A DNA stretch of 64,000 nucleotides from Saururus chinensis (lineage: Eukaryota > Streptophyta > Magnoliopsida > Piperales > Saururaceae). The stretch covers positions 4,086,501-4,150,500 of the forward strand of contig CP141146.1 in NCBI GenBank assembly GCA_035235625.1, written 5' to 3'. This document shows, piece after piece, positions 25,046 through 37,903 of this stretch. The position numbers and the translations under genes were made by a program. Position 1 is the first letter of the stretch. Each line of letters begins with the position of its first letter. Below the pieces are notes generated by a model. It did not search any database. It had not been told where the DNA came from and was given only the letters and a program-made list of their open reading frames with translations.

Positions 25046-25486
25046 CAATTATTAGCCCCTCAATCAGTCCCATAGATAAAGGGACCAACAACCCCTTAGA
25101 CTTGGCGATAGACAACCAAGTCCCCTTGGCATCGGATAGCCAGAGATGTCCTTGGGCACTTGTGCACTTGGGCAATAGCGTTGGATTCGTTGGAGCATCA
25201 CTTGGTGCATTGGACAACATTAGGAAACACACCGAGAGAAGTCCTAGTGCAGGCAGGTCTTAGGTGGTGAGCTGGGCGCCACTACTACTTGGGGACGAAC
25301 TCCTAAGTCAGCCAGGACTCATCCATTCAGATTCTATAGTCTCTTAGCTCGAGTAGGAGATAGGGCAGTAGCTCCTCTTTTAGCTTGGAACTCTTGAAGG
25401 CATGGGCGCACAGGACTTCTAGCTAGAAAATAAGTCTACAAGTTTCCTAGTTTAGTCTAGGGCAACTTTCCTTAAGAGGGGGGAGT
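25046..25486. other. Unidentified stretch between copia remnant and candidate LTR
   Basis: No recognisable coding sequence after the copia RT start. It ends with a purine run, AAGAGGGGGGAG, at 25474-25485, resembling a polypurine tract. Confidence 0.4.
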
Positions 25487-27436
25487 TGGATAGGGAGCGA
25501 ACTTCATGTATGGGTGGGACTTGTATTACCTAGCTACAATAGGACTTAGCATGGGCTGGGCCTATATAAAGGGAGGTGTAATGTCCCTAAATTTTCTACA
25601 ATTTTTTGTGATTTTTTTGCTATTTTTTTGTTCATTTTTTATGGGAAAATGTGATGCTTCAACATATTTATATTTAAGTAGTTACCCTGTATTTATACCC
25701 ATTGAGTCGGGTGCGGGGTTTAGTCATGGGCCGAGGGCCTCGCTACACGCTTACGGCGGGACTTTAGAGGTACAATGCGTAACCGGGAGGTGAACGCGTA
25801 TTAGGGATGTAAATGGAAAAATTAAAAAGAGTATATAAATCTTGAACCCAAAGATCGGATTTCAGAAAACTTACGTCCAGTAAGTTTTTCACGTCCAGTG
25901 AGTTGGGAGAGAAACCCAAGTAAGATTCCGGTCATTCCGTTCTCCCTCCTCCGTCATTTGATTCTGCCGATTCTTGTTAGGATTCTCTTTGCCTCACTGT
26001 CACGAGTCTGTAAGTACTGGCTATGACTGCCACCATGGCCTCTTTGCTCCTCTACGAGGTACTGAACTTTTCTTCAATTTTTCTCCTTCAAATTTCGTTT
26101 TTAAGCCGTGAGGGTGCGATTTTGATATCATTTGCGGTCGCCCTCAACTAGACTTATGTTTGTTTGGCCACTAAGAACTCATAGGCACTAGCTAGGGCCA
26201 CCACCATGCTTTCTTCACTCCGCCGTGAGCTACCGGTACTTTGGTCGGGTTTTGGTTATATTTTCATTTCATCGTTCGTGATGTTTTTTTGATGTCGATG
26301 TGTTTTTGGTCATTGTCCGGCCACCAGGCGGACTCTATCCAGCGTACTTCAACCTGATGTTGGTTGGCGGTTGCCATTTTTGACCCCGCTTCACCTCTAT
26401 TGTCTTGCTCTGCCCAATTAGATGCTTTAGGTGCGTCTCGGGTTGTTGCCATCAGTGAGTCGTGGGTCATTTGGTCATCGTGGGCTCTGCCCTAGCTTGG
26501 CGACAGTGAGGGCGAGCCCCACTTGGCCCGATTATACCTCCGCTCCGAATAGGCCACTTGCCTTTGCCCTATACCGTGCGAGATGCACAGCTGCCCGCAC
26601 CAAATGTGTTGGTTGTGGGTGGGGATCGGTGATGTCACTGCTTTGATCGGCCACCACCTCTTGGCCATAGCTTAGTTGCCCTTTTGTGGGCCTTGGGCCG
26701 CTACCATCCGACCCATCTCCCCCTAGAGTGGTCCTTTTTGACCACGTGTGCATGTGGCCATGCATGTGCTTTTGGGTTTAGGCGCCGTATTTGTGCCGCC
26801 TGACCATCGGTTGGCTCTGTCACCGAATAGAGTTGACATCGGAGTCCTCCACCACCTCTCCTTTGTCCTCGAGCATCACCCCATGCCCTCTGCCCTATTG
26901 GGGCCCTTGATGACGCAAAATCCACATTGTTGGGTGCTGTCCGCGGCCGATTTTGACATAATGCGGCTGGCCGAGTACTTCTCATCCATTGGCCAACCTT
27001 CAGTGAGTACACCCTCGACTTCTGGTTGCACTGTCACTTATGTTGGCTTGATCTTTCTCCCGATCGCCCTAGTGTGCCGCCATTGGTTACGAATTTTGTT
27101 GCATTGACATTTGACACCCTGTTTGGCCGTGATTGTTTCTGACACTTCCTAAAATCCTCGGGACAATAGTTCTCTCAACTTGGCAATGCTTTTGGCTGCC
27201 AATTTCGCTGCCGCCGCCACCGTCGTATGCTCGCCATCAAACGTTGTGATTACGAGGTAGGGGAGCTTTGAACTCGTAATTTCATGATAGCATGCTTTGA
27301 ATGAGTTGCAACATGCTAGGACTATATGATCCAATGTTATGGACATTAGATTATGATCCATTTGCATGATGTAAAAGGATGAATTATGCCATGTTGAAAT
27401 GCATATTACATGCATGTTGGTGGTATGTTGAAGTAT

Positions 27437-27745
27437 GTATGTGCTAGTGATGGTTAGTGTGTATATTTGTAAGCTACGTATGTGGGATCTGTATGTGCTA
27501 GTGATGGCTAGCGTGTATGTTTGTAAGCTTCGTATGTGGATTGAGTATGTGCTAGTGATGGCTAGCGTGTTTGTTGGTAAGCTTCGTATGCAGATTGAGT
27601 ATGTGTTAGTGATGGCTAGCGTGTTTGTTGGTAAGCTTCATATGTTGATTGAGTATGTGCTAGTGATGACTAGCGAATATGTTTCTACGTATGTGTATGT
27701 ATGTGCTAGTGATGCCTAGCAAGTATGTTGATAAGTTATGTATAA
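27437..27745. repeat. 54-bp minisatellite inside LTR C
   Basis: Units begin GTATGTGCTAGTGATGG at 27437, 27491, 27545, 27599 and 27653 (exactly 54 bases apart), with a sixth, shorter step at 27699. Each unit contains GCTAGTGATGGCTAGC, a near-palindrome. Confidence 0.95.
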
Positions 27746-28484
27746 AAATATATGTATGTTATATGTATATATATAGACATACATATGTATGTTGGCTATT
27801 TGCCTATGCTATAGATATGTGTATGTGCATGTGGGCAGAAGTATGACCTATGGATGGTAAGAAGTGTGAGTGTTTGGTATGGATGTGTAAGAGTATGACG
27901 GATGACAGAGGATATGAGTATGATGGGTGAGGATTGGAGTGGATTATTTTGGATCAGAGCACATCTTGGGGGATTGTCAGACAGTAAGAGTGTGCATAAT
28001 TGTACAAGCATAACGCACAGATTATGAAGTAAAAAATAAGCATAATAAGTGAGGCATAAGTAAGAGGGTGATAACTAGGTTTGGCTCTGAGGAGCTTAGT
28101 TTGATGACGTTTGTGTAAGATGTTTTGGCCATAAGGTGGATGGCGGAGATTGTATGAATATGTAAGATTTTGGTGTACGGTGAGTTATGTTATAAGATGG
28201 ACATGTTAAGTGATGTCTACTGCCCCTACGAACTAGGGTTTTGGATCGGGCTTAGCTTCACTTTGATCAATGGAGCACAGTATGTTTGAGAGTTTGTATA
28301 GTATAATTGTACCGCATAATTTACTTAATTCAAACTTGAATTATAAAGAAAGCTAATGATAGCGTTGTGAGTTTGAGACCTGAGGGTTTCGACTGATTAA
28401 GTTCCTTGTTTGAGCTAGCCAATAATGAGTCAGCTGAGTATTTCTCATGTCTTGCCATAGTATTTATCCTGCGGGATGTTGTCC

Positions 28485-28675
28485 GTGTGCTGTATAGAGC
28501 ACCAGACGTCTGATGCTCTGTTGAGAGCGATGTATGTTTCCAATTTGGTTTGTGTGCTATATGAAGCCCAAACATTTGATGCTCTGTTGAGAGCGAAGTA
28601 TGTTTTTAATTTGGTTTGTGTGTTGTATTAAGCCCATACATTTGATGCTCTATTGAGAGCGTTGTATGATTTTTG
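28485..28675. repeat. 66-bp tandem repeat inside LTR C
   Basis: Three units start at 28485, 28552 and 28618, each containing TTGATGCTCTGTTGAGAGCG or a close variant. Confidence 0.9.
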
Positions 28676-30255
28676 CCCAATAGTGGCACCGTATGATTCT
28701 GCTCAAGAGTGACACTGTATGTTTCTACCCAAGTGGCACTGTATGATTTTTGCCCAAGAGTGGCACTGGCACTATAAGACCCATAATGGTGGGCAATTCT
28801 ATAACACTATAAGACCCATTATGGTGGGCAATTGTATGACCCCTTATGTGTGGGCATTTATGTTTGCGCACTCAGGTAAGTAATATCATGGACCTGCTCT
28901 TACCTGTTTGATCCTGTGCCCCATGAGCATTGGTGTGCCTTGCCTTCGGAAAAGTCTATGACATCTAGTCACTCCCCGGAGGTTAAGGTGATGCCCCAGT
29001 GACATTCTTTTTCATTTCGACGCTGAAGCTTACTATTTGTAATAAGCTTTAGTGGTTGATAGTATGTGTATGATTATGAGTATGAGCACGACTGTAAGAG
29101 TATGAGTATGTGTACGACTGTAAGAGTTTGAGTTTGAGCATGACTGTAAGAATGTGAGTATGAGTACAATTGTAAGAGTATGTTCTGAGTAGGACAATAA
29201 GTGTATGATTTTGAGTAAGACTGTATGACTAAGGTCGTACGAGTAAGATTGTACGAGTAAGGCCATATAAGTATGTGTAAGTTGTATGAGTAAGCATATA
29301 ATTGTATGAGTAAGGTCTATAGGTATGTGTAAGTTATTTGAGTAAGCGTACGATGGTATGAGTAAGTTTTTAAGACCCTGATTAAGGGTGTATATGTAAG
29401 ATTGGTTTGATAGTATGATTTTAGCTTGATGATATGCATGATTGTATGAGTATGAGCATGATTATGATATGTCTCCTTGCTTCATGTTTGAGTTTTATGA
29501 ACGTATCTATGTTTGAACTTACTGAGTTCATTGTTTAGAACTCCCTTACTGGGTATTTTTGTACTAAGAATGAAAATACTCATTACTCTATTTTTTAGCC
29601 CTGTTGTTTGGGAGTCTTTTGCAGGTTTGTGTCGGTGAGCTCCTAGAGATGGATGCTTGTTTCTGTGATGGTTTGACTCTCTTTGACTCAGGTATATACT
29701 TGACTCACTGCGAGCATTATTTTGTGTCACGATCTAATGTATTGGGTGAGACGAGAATTAAAGATGTTTATGTATTTTGGACTTTTACTTTGGATCAGAC
29801 TATGGATTGTTATGAGACTTGCACTCAGGGATGCCTGGGAGAGAATTGTATTTAAAGTCTATTATCATAGCAATTTATTTGTATGTTTATTTTCGAGTAG
29901 CGCCTGTGGATGTTTGGTTTGGCTGTACGATGTTTGATCGAATGAGTAACAATTTGGATGGGAAAAACTGATGTGTTATGTTTTAAATTATAAAATTATT
30001 TTCACAGGTTTCGTATTTGTCATTTTTTCCCGATTTATAGCAATTCTATTGTAAAATTTTTTCATAAAATTTGAGGAAAATGTATGAAAAATCTCGGGCA
30101 TTACAGGAGGGGCATCAGGTAGGTTAATCACTTTTGACTTGGATTTTCAACTAGACTCTCTCTGCCTTTGTTACGATGGATTGTAGCAATTAAGCTTAGG
30201 GTGGCGCTCCTTTGCACAAAGACGATGTGTTGTTGCTGAGATAATCTTCCCCATG

Positions 30256-30702
30256 TGCATACGAGTGGGATGGACATAATTTGTTACACATTACACGGTG
30301 CGGTTAGGCCATCATGTGAGCAAAATGCTATGCACAACTTTGCACCCGTGATAGTTGGTTTCATTGCCAAGATATGAACAAACCAAATGGGATTTTGGAG
30401 GCATTATGAAGGTATTTGGTAGACCGGAACAGAGAAGATCCTTGGTCGTTTTACAGCAAACTAGTTGCTGGCATGGTAGGTTCAATGTTGCAGCACCTTT
30501 TGGAGTTTGAAGGCTAGTGGGATGCAATGAAGATAGTGAATGACACTTTGGCTGAAGTGTAGGCTTCCCTACATTTTGTCCAGGAATGCATTGCCACCTT
30601 TGACCAACATCTGTCCCTTGTGGAGGTCGCCCCTTACGTGGATTATTCAAGAGAAGGTAGCTCTACTGGGAGTGCTACTCATTACAAATCGTTATTTGCA
30701 TA
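30256..30702. other. Unidentified spacer between the copia-type LTR and element E
   Basis: No recognisable gene. The - strand frame at 30312-30650 has no family signature. It is probably more transposon debris. Confidence 0.4.
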
Positions 30703-33700
30703 TGTACAATCCCTAAATCCTAAGCTGGTTTAATTAATTTTATTTAATTATTATTGTGTGGTTTAATGTTAATTTGGCCAGTTTTGATTTATTTTTGAAT
30801 TTAAGAAGGTTAACAATGATTTTAACCAAAATTTCTTCACTTTGATGGTTGTTATGTTAATATAAGTCATTAAAAGTTTTTTGGAATTTTTTACTATTTT
30901 TCTAAAATTTAGATGGTAGGACCTATTGTGGGCCCCACATTTGTAAATTAGGATGATGGGTCCCACAAGACCCTAAAAATATCCTATGATAGTAATTAAG
31001 TGTTTTAAAATTTTTAGACATCATTTTGGACTTAAAATAAATAATTTTTTCATTTTTAGTGTAAAATTCTATTTGTACCCCACATTCTTATTAGGTTTAC
31101 CTTAATACCTACTATAAATGGAATGACACAACCACTTTTCTATTTGGGAAGGGCTTAAATCTGGAGCTTAGGAGGCCCCAATCCCCATTTCCAAAGAAAG
31201 AAATGTGATTAAGGTAAAGATTAGCTTAATTTTCCATTAATTACCTAGGGTTTCTCCTAAACTTTTTAAATCCCTTCTTTTGCCAAGGATTAATCTCGAT
31301 TTTTAACCTTAAAGCTTTTGATTTTGACCTCTATTTCAAACCTCTATGGAAGGATTTTCAATTTTGAATTCAATAAACCCTAAATCTACAAGTTTTAAAG
31401 TGGTTTAGGTATTTTTAATCAAATTTATAAAAGTATTAACAAAACCCTATTGTGGGTAGGATTTGGAAGGAGTTGAAGCATTGATTTCAAGTTAAGAAAG
31501 TCATTGAAGGTAAGATATTTTGTCCTAAATAGGTTTGTGATTTTAGATTTGAAGGGTGGTGGAGTTTTATGTGGGTTTGCATGGAGTTGAGCTTTAATGG
31601 TGGATTTGGAAAAGCTTAAGCTTTTTTGTGATTTCTTGATATTTTTATTTATAAATGACTATATTTACTGTTTCCTAGGCTTATATTTCATTATGGTGAT
31701 ATTTGGGAGTGAGATTTGAAGGTTTAAGATGTATATGTGCATTTTCAGTTTTGAGTTCGAAACGAACAAGACGAACTAGTACTTCTGTTCTTAGTTTGGC
31801 CATCTTTGGTTATTTTGCTCATTTTTTTATTTTTACTCTTAAGTATCATTTCTTATGTTTATGATGAGTAATTTATGCTAGGAAGAGCTCTTGGAAGGGC
31901 ATGCATTTGATGTTGGAAGCTATGATGAATGTTTAAGTATTATCTGAATTACATGTTATTAGGTTAACCATGTTATGATTTCTTATCTTGAATCCATGTT
32001 GAGTGATTTTTCATATTCTAAGTATGATTCTAGTAAGGTTATAGCATGATAATAGATTTGTATGCCTTCACATATTATGATTAAATTATAGGTGAATGAT
32101 AGTGTCATGTTTAGCTTTAAATGTAGTAATGGATGTGTTTACTTAAGTCTAGCATGAGATTGCACTTGATTTGAATTGTATTTTTCGATAGTTTTTACTC
32201 ATGATTTCAGTAAGGAGCCAAGATTAAATGTTAAATAGTATGTGTGTAGTATGTTAATGGGATGCTGATAATGCATGTCCATATGCTTAGAATTGAATGT
32301 TTGTACCATGTACACACATGTGTGTAGTTAATTATGGTGATTGTAGTACTTAAAATTAGAAATGATGCATGTATGGCTGATGGGAAGCACATTTCATAAA
32401 TCAGAATTTATGTAGCCATTGATCACGTATGTACCATATTGTATGCATTATAAGATGGATTTACCAATGAGACTTTGTCAAGGTTAGTTGTATTGATCGA
32501 TTGGATGCAATTGTATGATATTGCTTGCTAGATTAATCGATTAAAGGCTTATCGATTCAGTTTTAAGTCCGAAAGGACAGGTTTTCCTCCCCGGGTTGAG
32601 AAGAGAAACAATGTTGTATGAAGACAAAACTATTGAGACCATCTAGACCCTGAGAATCTAGGCTAGTATAACTAAGTGCATCAACTTACTAGGGAATATT
32701 CTTCCCGTTTGGGAATTCATCCAAACTGCATAATTCTTTTAGACTTTCCAATTGGGGATTGTTTGGAGTGAGCAGGGATTGCTTAAGCTTTGGCCGATTA
32801 AGCTGGGTTGTTTTGTCGATTTGCATGGTTGTGATAGTGTGTTAGAGACACTTTATATGTAGGTTAATGGTTATGAATATACATGATATGATTGTGTTAT
32901 AGACACTTCTTATGTAGATTAAATGTGATGACTATGCACGATATGATTGTGTGTTAGAGAAAATGTGATTAATATGCATGATATGATTGTGTGTTAGAGA
33001 CACTTCTCATTTAGGTTAAATGTGATGAATATGATGTGATTGTGTGTTATAGACACTTCTCATGCAGGTTAATGGTTATGAATATACATGATATAATTTT
33101 GTGTTAGAAACACGTCTCATGCAATTTAAATGTAATAAATATGCATGATATGATTGTGTGTTAGAGTCACTTTTTATGCAGGTTAATGGTTATGGATATT
33201 CATGATGTGATTGTGTGTTGGAGACACGTGTCATGCAGGTTGAATGTTATGAAGGAGAATGGTTAAGCATGGATATCTATGATATGCTTGAGACACTCAT
33301 TATGCAGGATGGATGTTTGTGTTATAATATGGTTATTCATGCCATGAATAGTATGTTTGAGATATTTGCATATAGGATAATTACTTATGAGCAAGTATGG
33401 TTATGGTAAGAAAAATAATCATAAATGGGATACTATATGATATGTAGATTTGATAGACCATGTTGATATGTCGTGGTTGTCTTCTAATTTACTGTTTTAG
33501 CATTTAAAACCTTACTGAGTTTTATGCTCACCATGGTTTTTTTTGTGTTTTCTATTTTGGGGCTGCATGATGCGACATGCTGACGATCAGGTCTCTTTGT
33601 ATAAGGCGCATGTGGATGATGATCGGGTGTAGGTGTGGGAGCCTAGAGATCTTATGATCTTTTCTAATTATTCTACTATTTCATTAGAACTTCATGCTTA

Positions 33701-34014
33701 GATGACTTTGTCTAATACACTATTAGCTATTGTGGCTTTGACTCATTTTCAGATGTTATGACTTTAGCCATATTAAATAGCTTAGTGGTTGTAAGTTTGT
33801 GGGTTGAGACTTGAGAACTAGTTCAGAGTTAATGTCCTTTATACTTTTACTTATCTCTCTTGCACAAAGATTTAAAGGTGCACAACTTCGTATATGTAAT
33901 TTACCTGCTGGAGGGGTCAAGTCTTCCATAATTTTAATACCTTGTCGCCCCAGTGCACTCTACTGTCCCTTAGACCGGGTTATACTTGGGTCAGGCAGGT
34001 GCTGGGGCATGATA
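30703..34014 (+). repeat. 5' LTR of element E
   Basis: It begins TGTACAATCCCTAAATCC and ends GGGGCATGATA, where a final CA appears to have become TA, ten bases before the primer site. It is about 3.3 kb, with a TATA-like CTATAAATGG at 31111, a CT/GT-rich leader and an internal minisatellite at about 32830-33330. Element F is a fragment of the same family. The exact left end is inferred from the TGTA..CC start shared with A-D. Confidence 0.75.
32830..33330. repeat. Minisatellite of about 60 bp inside the LTR of element E
   Basis: Eight or so irregular units carry GATTGTGTGTTAGAGACACTT followed by CTCATGCAGGTTAATG. Unit length varies from about 45 to 65 bases. Confidence 0.85.
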
Positions 34015-34023
34015 GAAAGTTTT

Positions 34024-34035
34024 TGGTATCGGAGC
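34024..34035 (+). other. Primer-binding site of element E
   Basis: TGGTATCGGAGC differs at one base from the plant initiator-Met site TGGTATCAGAGC and lies ten bases after the LTR end. Confidence 0.85.
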
Positions 34036-34269
34036 ACCTCTTTGTCCAAGAGTAAATAAGGTTAGGTGATGAGTCTTAAAGGGTTAAAGGGCGTGAGACA
34101 ATTAAAGAATTAGACATAACTAGCGATGAGGAAATTTTGTTGGTTGTTTCTCTTAAATGTTTGCTTGCTTGATTGTGCTATTTGGTTTGCTTGTGTGCTC
34201 ATGTTGTTTTGAATTATTAGGTTGTATGATTAATGTATGGTTCTTGTGTAAATGGATGACTCTAATCTT

Positions 34270-35180
34270 GTAAGCGCTAATAACTATCACAGTGCCCGTG
34301 ACCCAGAGTTGACGACATGTTAACTGCCATCGATGGGTTAACATAGTTTGTCCAGGCTAAGCAAGCAGGAGGCAGCGGGTCTGAGTCTCTTTTGCTTGAG
34401 GGATTCAACAAGCTTAACCATCCTAGCTTTAAAGGCGGGTTAGATGCTTTAGAGTGGATAACTAGAGACTCCACATGGAGAAAATCTTCAGTGCCCGATA
34501 ATGCAGAGAGGAAGAGAAGACTTGACTTGCAATCTTCACATTTAAGGGTGAGGCTTTGTAGTGGTAGTTGTCCATGGAGAGATAGAGGTTCTAGGTCGTG
34601 TGGATATCCCTTGGGAGGAATTCTTATCTGCTTTCAGTGATAAATATTTTCCCCTCCACACGCAAGAAGAGAAGAAGGAATTCTTGAACCTTTAGTAGGG
34701 ATCTATAACAGTCTTAGCTCATGAGACTAAGTTTGTGGAGCTCAAACGCTTCGCACCTCACTTCTTTAGCGATGAGTATGAGCATGCAAGGAAGTTCAAG
34801 GATGGACTGAAGCCCTTCATCAAAGGCCGGGTGGTACCCTTCCGACATAGGACTTTGGCAGAGGTGCTTAAGACTGCTATCATCATGGAATAAGACTCAG
34901 AGGACTACATGAGAAAAAGGGGGAAGCAGCCTAAGAGGCCGAGACAGGGGGATTCCCATAGATGCCGAAGCCATAATCATCATGATGGTCATCATGCTAG
35001 GAACCACACTACCCATGTGCAGTCGGATGGCTAGGGCCGAAATGCTAATGTCACTTGCTACCTTTGTGGGCAACAGGGGCACTTTAAGATGGAGTGTCCT
35101 CGTAACACTCATGGTGGTGCACTAAGACATCCACTGGCGCCACCTAATGCTGGTCCTAGGTAGCAGGGAGGACCATAGGT
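34270..35180 (+). pseudogene. gag remnant of element E
   Basis: Broken frames contain FNKLNHPSFKGGLDALEWI (34402-34458), a segment reading FSDKYFPLHTQEEKKEFLNL (about 34638-34695), and HARKFKDGLKPFIKGRV (about 34783-34832). A CCHC zinc knuckle, CYLCGQQGHFKMEC, lies at 35058-35099. A frameshift near 34480 and several stops make it non-functional. Confidence 0.85.
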
Positions 35181-35645
35181 GAGGCCCCAAGCTAGACCAC
35201 CCACAGGGCAGAAGGATGCTAAGGAGAAGAGGCCGACTAACAAGGGGAAGGTATATGCTATATCGGCACACAAGGTGGCCAACTTCTCAGGCGTAGTGGA
35301 AGGTATGATCCTCATTGCCTCTCACCATGCTAAGGTGCTATTTGATACCAGTTCTTCTTATTCATTTCTCCGTATTTTACTTGTGAACTTGATGTTGATC
35401 ATGTTGCTATCCATTCTATTGCATGTCTCTAGTCCTTCATCTTCCTTTCGGGCAGAGGAATATCTTGAGATGGTTTCTATATGGATTGATGGGCACGAGT
35501 TGCATGTTGATTTGATTATCTTGCCTATGATTAATTTTGATGTGATTTTAGGCATGAACATGATGCCTAAGTATTATATACATGTGGATTGTCGGGGAAA
35601 GAAAGTGATCTTCACTTTGCCAGATGTTGAGCCTTTCATCTTCTA
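35179..35645 (+). pseudogene. Protease region of element E
   Basis: One open stretch contains VLFDTSSSYSFL (about 35335-35370), the aspartic-protease active site with DTG changed to DTS, and the downstream VILGMNMMPKYYIHVDC motif. A TAG at 35644 ends it before RT. Confidence 0.8.
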
Positions 35646-35672
35646 GGGTGTTAAGTGTCCTAATGAAAATTC

Positions 35673-37903
35673 TTGGTGTTTTTTTCTAAGGCTAAGAGGT
35701 GGATTGACAAGGGGTGTGAAGCATTCCTTGTAAGCATCTTGGGGATGAATGCGTTGTTACCTTCTCTTGAGTCAGTGCGAGTTGTGGCGGAGTATGCAAA
35801 TGTTTTTCCTAATGACTTATCGGGGTTGCCACTAGAGAGGAAGATAGAGTTATATATTTATTTTATTCTAGGTGCGTCCCCTATATCTAAAGCTCCATAT
35901 CATATGACTCCAGCCAAACTCAAGGAGCTCAAGGCTTAACTGCAAGACCTGATGGATAAGAGATATATCTGACCGAGTGCATCTCCTTGGAGCGCACCGG
36001 TTCTCTTCGTGAGGAAGAAGGATGGTTCCCTTCGGTTATACATCGACTACTCTATTTTGAATCAGGTAACCATAAAAAACAAATACCCCTTACCTGGTAT
36101 TGAGGACTTATTTGATCAGTTGTTGTGAGCACATATTTTCTCTAAGATTGATTTGAGATCGGGTTATCATTAGCTTTGTATCCATCTAGACGATGTGTCG
36201 AAGATGATGTTTCATACCCGATATGGACATTATGAGGTCCTAGTAATGTCTTTCAGTCTAACCAATGTGCCAGCATCATTCATGGATCTAATGGATCGAG
36301 TCTTCAAGCCATATTTGGATCAATTCGTAATTATATTTGTGGATGATATCTTGATCTAGTCGGCCGGTAACATGAGGTGCATTTGATAATCGTTTTGCAA
36401 ACTTTACGGGAGCATTAACTCTTCACAAAGTTTGATAAATGTGAATTTTGGTTGAAGAAGGTGTATTTTCTTAGTTATGTTATATTGAAAGGCGGTGTGG
36501 CAATTGATCCTTCGAAAGTTGAAGCCATGTTGAGATGGGAGTGATTGAAGAGTGCATCTGAGGTTCACAGTTTCTTAGGGCTCGCAAGATACTATCGTGG
36601 ATTCATTGAGGGTTTTTCTAGCATTGGAAGCCCCATGACCCAGCTAACAAGGAAGAATGAGAAGTTTGAGTGGAACCAAGCATGTGAAGAAAGCTTTTAA
36701 GAGTTGAAGAAAAGATTGACATCAGCTCTGGTTTTGATTTTTTCTTCAAAGAGTGGTGGATATGTGGTCTATAGTGATGCTTCACTTCGGGGTTTGGGAT
36801 GTGTACTCATGCAGCATGGGAGAGTGGTAACTTATGCATCTCGACAGCTTAGAGTGAGCGAAACTATCCCACTTGTGACTTGGAGTTACCGGTCATGGTA
36901 TTTGCATTGAAAATTGGTAGCACTATCTCTATGGTGAGAAGTTTGAGGTGTTCACGGATCACAAGAGCTTAAATTACCTATTCACACAAAGGGACTTAAA
37001 CATGAGGCAAAGGAGATGGTTAGAGTTCCTTAAGGATTATGACTTTACTATCTCTTATCATCCTAGTAAAGCTAATATAGTAGTGAACGCCTTGAGTAGA
37101 AAATCAGCCACTTTGATAGCTTGTGTGCGTGTCCAAGAATGACTCTTGTATGAGGAAGCTATTGAGCTTAAGTTGGAGTTAGCTATGGAGGATACATGTA
37201 GTTAGTTTGCCAACTTTTTCATAAGCTTTAGTTTAGTTGATGATGTGGTTAAAGCTCAAAAGAGGGATGAAGAGATTCAAGCTATAAAGGCTCAACTGAG
37301 AGAGAAGGCGGTGATGAACTTTAAGGAGAGGTCCGATAGGAGCTTGACTTATAGAGATAGATTGTGTGTGCCAAACTCCACTGAGCTTAAAGAGTATATC
37401 TTGTCGGAGGCATATCACTCTAGGTTTTTCATTTACCTAGGAGGAACCAAGATGTATCATGATGTGAAGAGGACCTTTTGGTGGAGTGGTACGAAGAAGG
37501 ACATTGCTTCTTTTGTGTTTAAATGCCTTATTTTTCGACAAGTTAAGGCAGAAAATTGTTATCCCGGTAGTTTGGTACAACCCCTTCCTGTCCTAGAGTG
37601 GAAGTAGGAGAATGTGGCTATGGACTTTATTTTCAGACTATTGAGTTCGCCGAGCGGTAATGACGCAGTGTGGGTCATTGTTGATCGACTCACCAAGTCC
37701 ACACACTTTCTTGCGATGAGGATGACTACTTCTCTTGATGTGCTAGTTGCCTTATATGTGAAGGAGGTTGTATTCCAGTGTCTATTTTTTTTTACCATGA
37801 TCCTTGCTTTACTTCTCGATTTTGGCAGTTTTTAGAGAGCCTTAAGTACATCATTGCATTTTAGCTTAGCTTACCATCCTCAGACTGATGGGCAATTATA
37901 GAG
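35673..37903 (+). pseudogene. RT, RNase H and integrase remnant of element E
   Basis: Visible are the RT start [20 protein letters not shown] (about 35992-36050), the catalytic FVDDILI box (36336-36356), RNase H VVYSDASLRGLG (36759-36797), the integrase HHCC region (37405-37545), and the start of the integrase core with [12 protein letters not shown] (37658-37693). It ends at HPQTDGQ near 37900. Stops occur at about 35938, 35971, 36126, 36357, 36541 and 37140, with additional frameshifts near 36373 and 36915. Confidence 0.85.

Larger units (their letters stand above)
25577..30105 (+). mobile_element. Element C: intact 4529-bp solo LTR
   Basis: The element begins TGTAATGTCCCTAA and ends CGGGCATTACA, so its ends form the inverted repeat TGTAATGYCC/GGGCATTACA. 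It is flanked on both sides by GGAGG (25572-25576 and 30106-30110), a perfect 5-bp target duplication. No gag-pol, primer site or second internal LTR copy is seen, so it is best read as a solo LTR left by recombination. It carries a TATA-like GTATATAAAT (25831) and minisatellites at 27437-27745 and 28485-28675. Element D is the same family in the opposite orientation. An alternative reading is a non-autonomous element with very short LTRs, which the absence of terminal direct repeats argues against. Confidence 0.88.
25487..30250 (+). mobile_element. Candidate copia-type 3' LTR, split by element C
   Basis: After the purine run, the sequence TGGATAGGGAGCG continues to a TATA-like CCTATATAAAGGGAGG at 25561-25576, exactly where element C inserted. 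The interrupted sequence resumes at 30106 and runs into a CT-rich leader (near 30155). The order (copia pol, purine tract, TATA-bearing segment) fits a 3' LTR. Its 3' end is not visible and no second LTR copy was found, so this is inference. Confidence 0.3.
30703..37903 (+). mobile_element. Element E: 5'-complete, 3'-truncated Ty3/gypsy retrotransposon
   Basis: The order is long 5' LTR (30703-34014), primer-binding site (34024), gag, protease, RT, RNase H, and integrase up to the motif HPQTDGQ, after which similarity stops at about 37903. Its pol is the same family as the remnant at 2-2475, which allows the broken frames to be compared. No 3' LTR is present in the window. Unrelated gag-protease sequence follows directly, so the truncation is a rearrangement junction or the result of a later insertion. 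Confidence 0.88.

Noticed and set aside
26431-27107. Frames of 70-119 aa in the GC-rich part of LTR C
   Set aside because: They are not preserved in the aligned part of LTR D, and several frames are open at once because stop codons are rare in GC-rich sequence.
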